A stretch of DNA of 64,000 nucleotides from contig OZ010593.1 in NCBI GenBank assembly GCA_963932145.1, positions 29,431,396 through 29,495,395 of the forward strand, given 5' to 3'. The notes under the pieces were generated by a model that saw only the letters and a list, made by a program, of their open reading frames with translations, was not told the origin of the DNA and searched no databases. Source of the DNA: Acanthosepion lycidas (Eukaryota; Mollusca; Cephalopoda; Sepiida; Sepiidae). Shown here one piece after another: positions 61,260 to 64,000 of this stretch. Positions within the stretch are counted from its first letter, which is position 1. Each line of letters begins with the position of its first letter. Position numbers and translations under genes: made by a program.

Positions 61260-62187
61260 AGAGGATAAAAACATAAAAATAATTGCGTCTTCAAGATAAT
61301 ATTTAAAGAGTATTTGAAAGTCATATCCAGAGAAAGATCCCAAAATAAAGTACAGATTACAAAACCCTCTGACATGAAGTTACTATAACTATTTAAAAAC
61401 ATGGTAACTAAAAGAACTGGAACATATGGCATAACCAAAAACACATTAGTAAGTTGAACATGGAAATTCATGATATAGAGAAACAAAGATTTTATTTTTA
61501 ACTTAATAAACTTAATACACAAACAAAATGACTTAATAAAAAATACACACAGTCTACAATATCCCACAAAATAAAGTTGCTTCTCTAAGATGCTTATGAA
61601 GGGGAGAATTTTTGTCTTTGTTTTTTGTTTTTTTTGCCTAGAAAATTGTATGACTATCCCCTCAGGGCTTTTTAAAGACATCTTGTTTATTAATTTCATA
61701 AATTTGACTTGTTAAATGATTTTTGACCCCATCTTTTATTTAGAACTGCTCCCACGTTTAAACCTTCCAATTATTAAGACCTTAAGATTAATTCCCCAAT
61801 AATGAAGTCATTAATGAACCAAATATTGACTTGAAGCAGGGTAGATAAGAAAAATTTTGATGGAGTTATAGTCATCACTTTTATAATTACTGCAGTTGCA
61901 TCTTAAATTGAAATGTATAGGACATTTTTAAAGAAAAATCCCAAAGCAAAAAGAAAAGACAATTAATCCCCAAAAGAAAAACAGAGAATATAAGAAAATT
62001 AGATGGCATTGAACTACAAATCAAATTTGTATATCTGTAACAGGGCATTAGCATTAGTTAAGTCATACTTGTGCTTGAAATGAGGTATTGAGAGACTTAA
62101 TAATTCTGAGCAAAGAAATAAGAGGAGAAAAATATGGGAAAGTGGTTAAGTGAATTGGAGCTGGATGAAAAATCAAAAATTCCAGTT
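61260..62187. other. No gene established
   Basis: The minus-strand frame at 61,181-61,699 (172 codons) is rich in Phe, Leu and Ile and reads at its end into SINE A sequence. I regard it as a chance frame. AAGATGCTTATGAAGGGGAG (61,589) repeats AAGATGCCCCTATGAAGGGG (61,014). Confidence 0.4.
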
Positions 62188-62250
62188 TAAAAATTAAACC
62201 CGTAAAATACTTATAGGAGGGCATCTGAAGAGTTTGAACTGAAACTAAAC
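62188..62250. repeat. Inverted partial copy of the 60,915 MITE
   Basis: AAAATACTTATAGGAGGGCA, TCTGAAGAGTTTGAACTGAA and ACTAAAC are the inverse of 60,916-60,972 with a few differences. Only one arm is present. Confidence 0.7.
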
Positions 62251-64000
62251 TAAGATTTAGTAAGATTCAGGATGATTGATACACATGGCCCAACTCCATA
62301 AAACGAGGAAGTTGCTATGGCATAACTAATGAGTTTGCCAAAAGCCCACAGGATTTTTGGTAACTTTAGAGTTTGCTTCTTTAGCAATCTATCTCATGTA
62401 TTTACATTGATTTTGTTATATTCAGATAATGGTTGCAAAGAAAAGAATGATTTCAACAAGTAAGTATTGACCAATTCCAGAATATATATATAATAGTCAA
62501 TGCTAACATACATAGTTGTGTGAAAAGGACTTATCTAGGTATACACAGTTGGTAGCACAAGTCGGGTGTCATTGGCAGGGTTGATCTATATCAAAGTCAA
62601 AATTGACACCGGTGAGGTGTGTGAATGGGTCAGCAGTCATGTGATAAGGTTGCGGTATTAAGACAAATTGCATCTTGTCAACAAGGCATGCCAGTTTTAG
62701 TGTTGTGTTCTAACAGGTGCTGACTCCAGGCTTTGAGTTTTAATTTTGGTGGGAATGTTCCAGATTGGTTGAAAAGGATGAAAGAGAATTTCTACTTGAA
62801 CATTTCAACCAAAAATATACATGGAGCTAAGTATGTACATCCTCATTTTTGTTTTAATTTTTGCTGTCATGTAAAGAACATCCGGTTGTGTTATGAACAC
62901 AGTGGTACTGTGTGGTCTTTATGATATCTGTTCTAGTGAAATTTATTCGTGAATCAGAGATCTTGATTAAAGTAGCATACCAATTTCAGAGTTTGAATAG
63001 AGTTCAAGAGAGTAGACCAGAAAGACAAATATTCAGAGAGGAAACAAGCAGCCCTACCTTTCATCATGCATTAGAGAAAATATAAAATTCTGTGACTTGC
63101 GTTAACCCATCTGTCTGTCACATTGTAAAAGTTCTTGGATTGCAAAGGAAAATATTTGTCATAGATTACTTCCACAAGACTTGAAGATCAGGGGCAGAAA
63201 GAAATGTCGAAATCTCGATTTGCATGTACTGTGTCACAAATCACAATGTATGTAACCAGTCAGAAAAATAACTCACTCACCAAAGATGATGACAACTGTG
63301 GTAGCTAAATACACAAATTTTGTCTTTCTCCCTAGCTACAGAACAACAACTGCTTTTATCGACCAAGCATTTTTTTTCATTCATTGACAACTGGGAGAGG
63401 ACACACAATATTAGCATATCCAAAATAATTTTATGGTGACTCTTGCGACTGACGCGTTTTTAATTTGAATATGCCGTCTTCAGCATATTATGCAGAACAT
63501 GTGCCCTTTTTTTCGGCAAGTAACTTTCTTTTTTACCACAGTTTCCATCATAGGATACATGCAACACATTGTTGCTTGGTTTGACGAGGTAATTCGCTGT
63601 TTTTTTTGCTATACATATCCATTAAAATGGCCATACATTGATTGAAACCAAATTTTGGGGAGAAGTGCAAACAGGTAAGGGAGTACAAAGTACAGTTGGT
63701 TTTACTAGGGTATATAGCTTCGTACGATAAATTTTCATTAATTTTTAGAAAAAATTAAGTTTTATTGTTTAACATACAAAATACTCACACTATTTTAAAA
63801 ACAATTTAATGATTAAAATAAAAAATACTTATTCACTTTTCTTTAAGTTTTTATATTTGAGTGCTCTGCAAAATTGAACAAAATGGAGAGTTTGTAAATT
63901 TCAACAAATAATGTCAGCAATAACTTTAACAATACTTAATACTGTCAGGATTTTAACACATGTCATGTTGCAAAAAAATTATACTTAGGGAAAATCCACC
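62251..64000. other. No gene recognised
   Basis: AT-rich intergenic or intronic DNA to the window end. The 63-codon frame at 62,733-62,924 has no domain. No repeat of the families described above was seen here. Confidence 0.4.

Noticed and set aside
61181-61699. 172-codon minus-strand frame with hydrophobic stretches
   Set aside because: The apparent membrane segments arise from AT-rich codons, and its C-terminal end lies in SINE A sequence, so a real gene is unlikely.

Overview
The window looks like AT-rich, repeat-packed non-coding DNA of an animal, most likely a cephalopod mollusc (an octopus is my best guess). The grounds are the long (TA)n tracts, tRNA-derived SINEs, many 5'-truncated non-LTR retrotransposons, several Penelope-like elements (PLEs) with GIY-YIG endonuclease tails, and mariner/Tc1/pogo relics. 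The species guess rests on remembered similarity of protein motifs to cephalopod repeats and was not checked. No bacterial or viral gene organisation is present, and no complete host gene is visible.

Layout: 1-5 kb holds a mariner end, a foldback element, a 3 x 120-bp tandem repeat, a palindromic MITE, a PLE 3' part and a deleted mariner. 5-10 kb holds LINE pieces and a broken Gypsy-like LTR fossil. 10-18 kb is mostly PLE tails and LINE A/B fragments. 18.6-21.7 kb is a duplicated LINE A block, with a decayed protein-like relic between its copies. 21.7-28.5 kb is the poorest in repeats and contains the best host-gene candidate: a minus-strand terminal exon at 23,933-24,130. 28.5-32 kb is SINE-rich. 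32-35 kb holds long LINE A copies and a large inverted repeat. 36-40 kb holds a Tc1 relic, an inverted SINE pair and a minisatellite-bearing retroposon inserted in a LINE. 41.9-43.5 kb is a PLE carrying both reverse transcriptase and endonuclease regions. 46-52 kb holds a pogo/Tigger derivative, LINE C and a nearly complete 1,279-bp mariner. 54-64 kb holds a second foldback copy, the second minisatellite retroposon, LINE B and SINE-derived repeats.

Local family names used below: LINE A (at least ten pieces, all with the same 3' end before the A-run), LINE B (seven pieces, RTE-like tail), LINE C, LINE D, LINE E, SINE A (tRNA head plus a conserved tail), SINE B (Leu/Ser-tRNA-like head). These names are mine. 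The elements do not form a pathway; what the window records is insertion history: nested insertions, filled and empty sites, tandem duplication, and inverted pairs that could fold as RNA. All alignments were made by eye, so element ends are usually good to about 10-20 bases, except where terminal inverted repeats and TA duplications fix them exactly.
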